The position numbers were made by a program, and so were the translations under genes. This document shows, in pieces, positions 63,674-64,000 of a stretch of 64,000 nucleotides of DNA. This DNA comes from Camellia lanceoleosa (taxonomy: Eukaryota > Streptophyta > Magnoliopsida > Ericales > Theaceae): contig CM045768.1 of NCBI GenBank assembly GCA_025200525.1, forward strand, positions 48,434,425-48,498,424, given 5' to 3'. The stretch's first letter is position 1. Each line of letters begins with the position of its first letter. The notes beneath the pieces were generated by a model, which made no database searches, was not told the DNA's origin, and saw nothing but the letters and a program-made list of their open reading frames with translations.

Positions 63674-64000
63674 TATGTTCTTGGCCATTTGTTTTTAAAT
63701 TTTTGTATTTTGGGTTAGCAACTTTGAGGGTGTAGTGATAACTTTGTGCTACGCACAATTTGAGCTATGTAATCTCTGTTTTGTGGTTATAATAATTAAT
63801 CAGATATATATATATATTGTTGAGGAAAATCAGATGGACATATGCAGCGAGTTTCTTATTCACCTAACGGCATCTCCCTGTGTGTTTGTTTGTGTATATA
63901 TATAGTATGTATGTGTTGACAACTAGTCACACTTTGATAAACTACTCAGAGAGAATCTTATTGTAACGAGTGCATTAAAATTCGAATCTCACCGTGTTAT
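63674..64000. other. Spacer, no gene seen
   Basis: Contains a short (AT)n run near 63802-63817 and another near 63895. Nothing else recognised. Confidence 0.5.

Overview
This window is eukaryotic plant nuclear DNA, most likely from a eudicot. It is AT-rich, has GT-AG introns, and is filled mainly with nested plant LTR retrotransposons and small foldback elements. I can support only two host genes. The first is a two-exon piece of a TMEM147-like (DUF2053) ER membrane protein gene at 418-705, with a stop codon exactly at an exon end. The second is an apparently intact two-exon gene for a PSY-type tyrosine-sulfated signalling peptide at 60242-61394.

Layout. 1-913: host gene fragment and intron. 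914-24803: a 24-kb insertion flanked by 172/174-bp direct repeats of the host intron. It holds a broken Athila-type Ty3/gypsy element whose 5' part (LTR, gag, pol; 914-8597) is on the plus strand and whose 3' part (env-like ORF, PPT, LTR; 8598-13381 plus 24537-24803) is inverted. A complete but decayed Tat-type Ty3/gypsy element ('Tat-A', 13387-24531, TSD AAAAT) is nested in the inverted part. 25828-30852: a decayed Ty1/copia element, minus strand, TSD ATAAT. 31571-32028: a CACTA-transposon end. 32578-40315: a second Ty1/copia element, minus strand, interrupted by a 2.4-kb solo LTR (34882-37293). 40316-46448: spacer with an LTR-like piece carrying heat-shock-element motifs, a Mutator-like inverted-repeat element and three related foldback elements. 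46449-57324: a second, different Tat element ('Tat-B', pol on the minus strand). 57677-58202: a solo LTR of the Tat-A family with TSD AACTT. 58854-59961: a Harbinger-like element with TSD TTA. 60130-61454: the PSY peptide gene. 62917-63673: another foldback element.

Most notable biology. Both Tat elements carry, downstream of pol, a gene in antisense orientation related to the 'putative gypsy type transposon' domain (PF04195 type). In both, the first coding exon is followed by an 85-87-nt intron at the equivalent place and in the same phase, and both have a pyrimidine-rich leader with a GTAAGC donor. This points to a conserved spliced antisense gene with its own promoter rather than a chance ORF. 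In both elements a tandem-repeat array lies exactly where the convergent pol and antisense units meet. The arrays are unrelated in sequence, yet each monomer has dyad symmetry; in Tat-B the 65-bp monomer contains a 12-bp perfect stem.

All retrotransposon genes here carry stops, frameshifts or lost catalytic residues, so none looks autonomous now. Assignments come from reading translations and motifs by eye; no database search was run.
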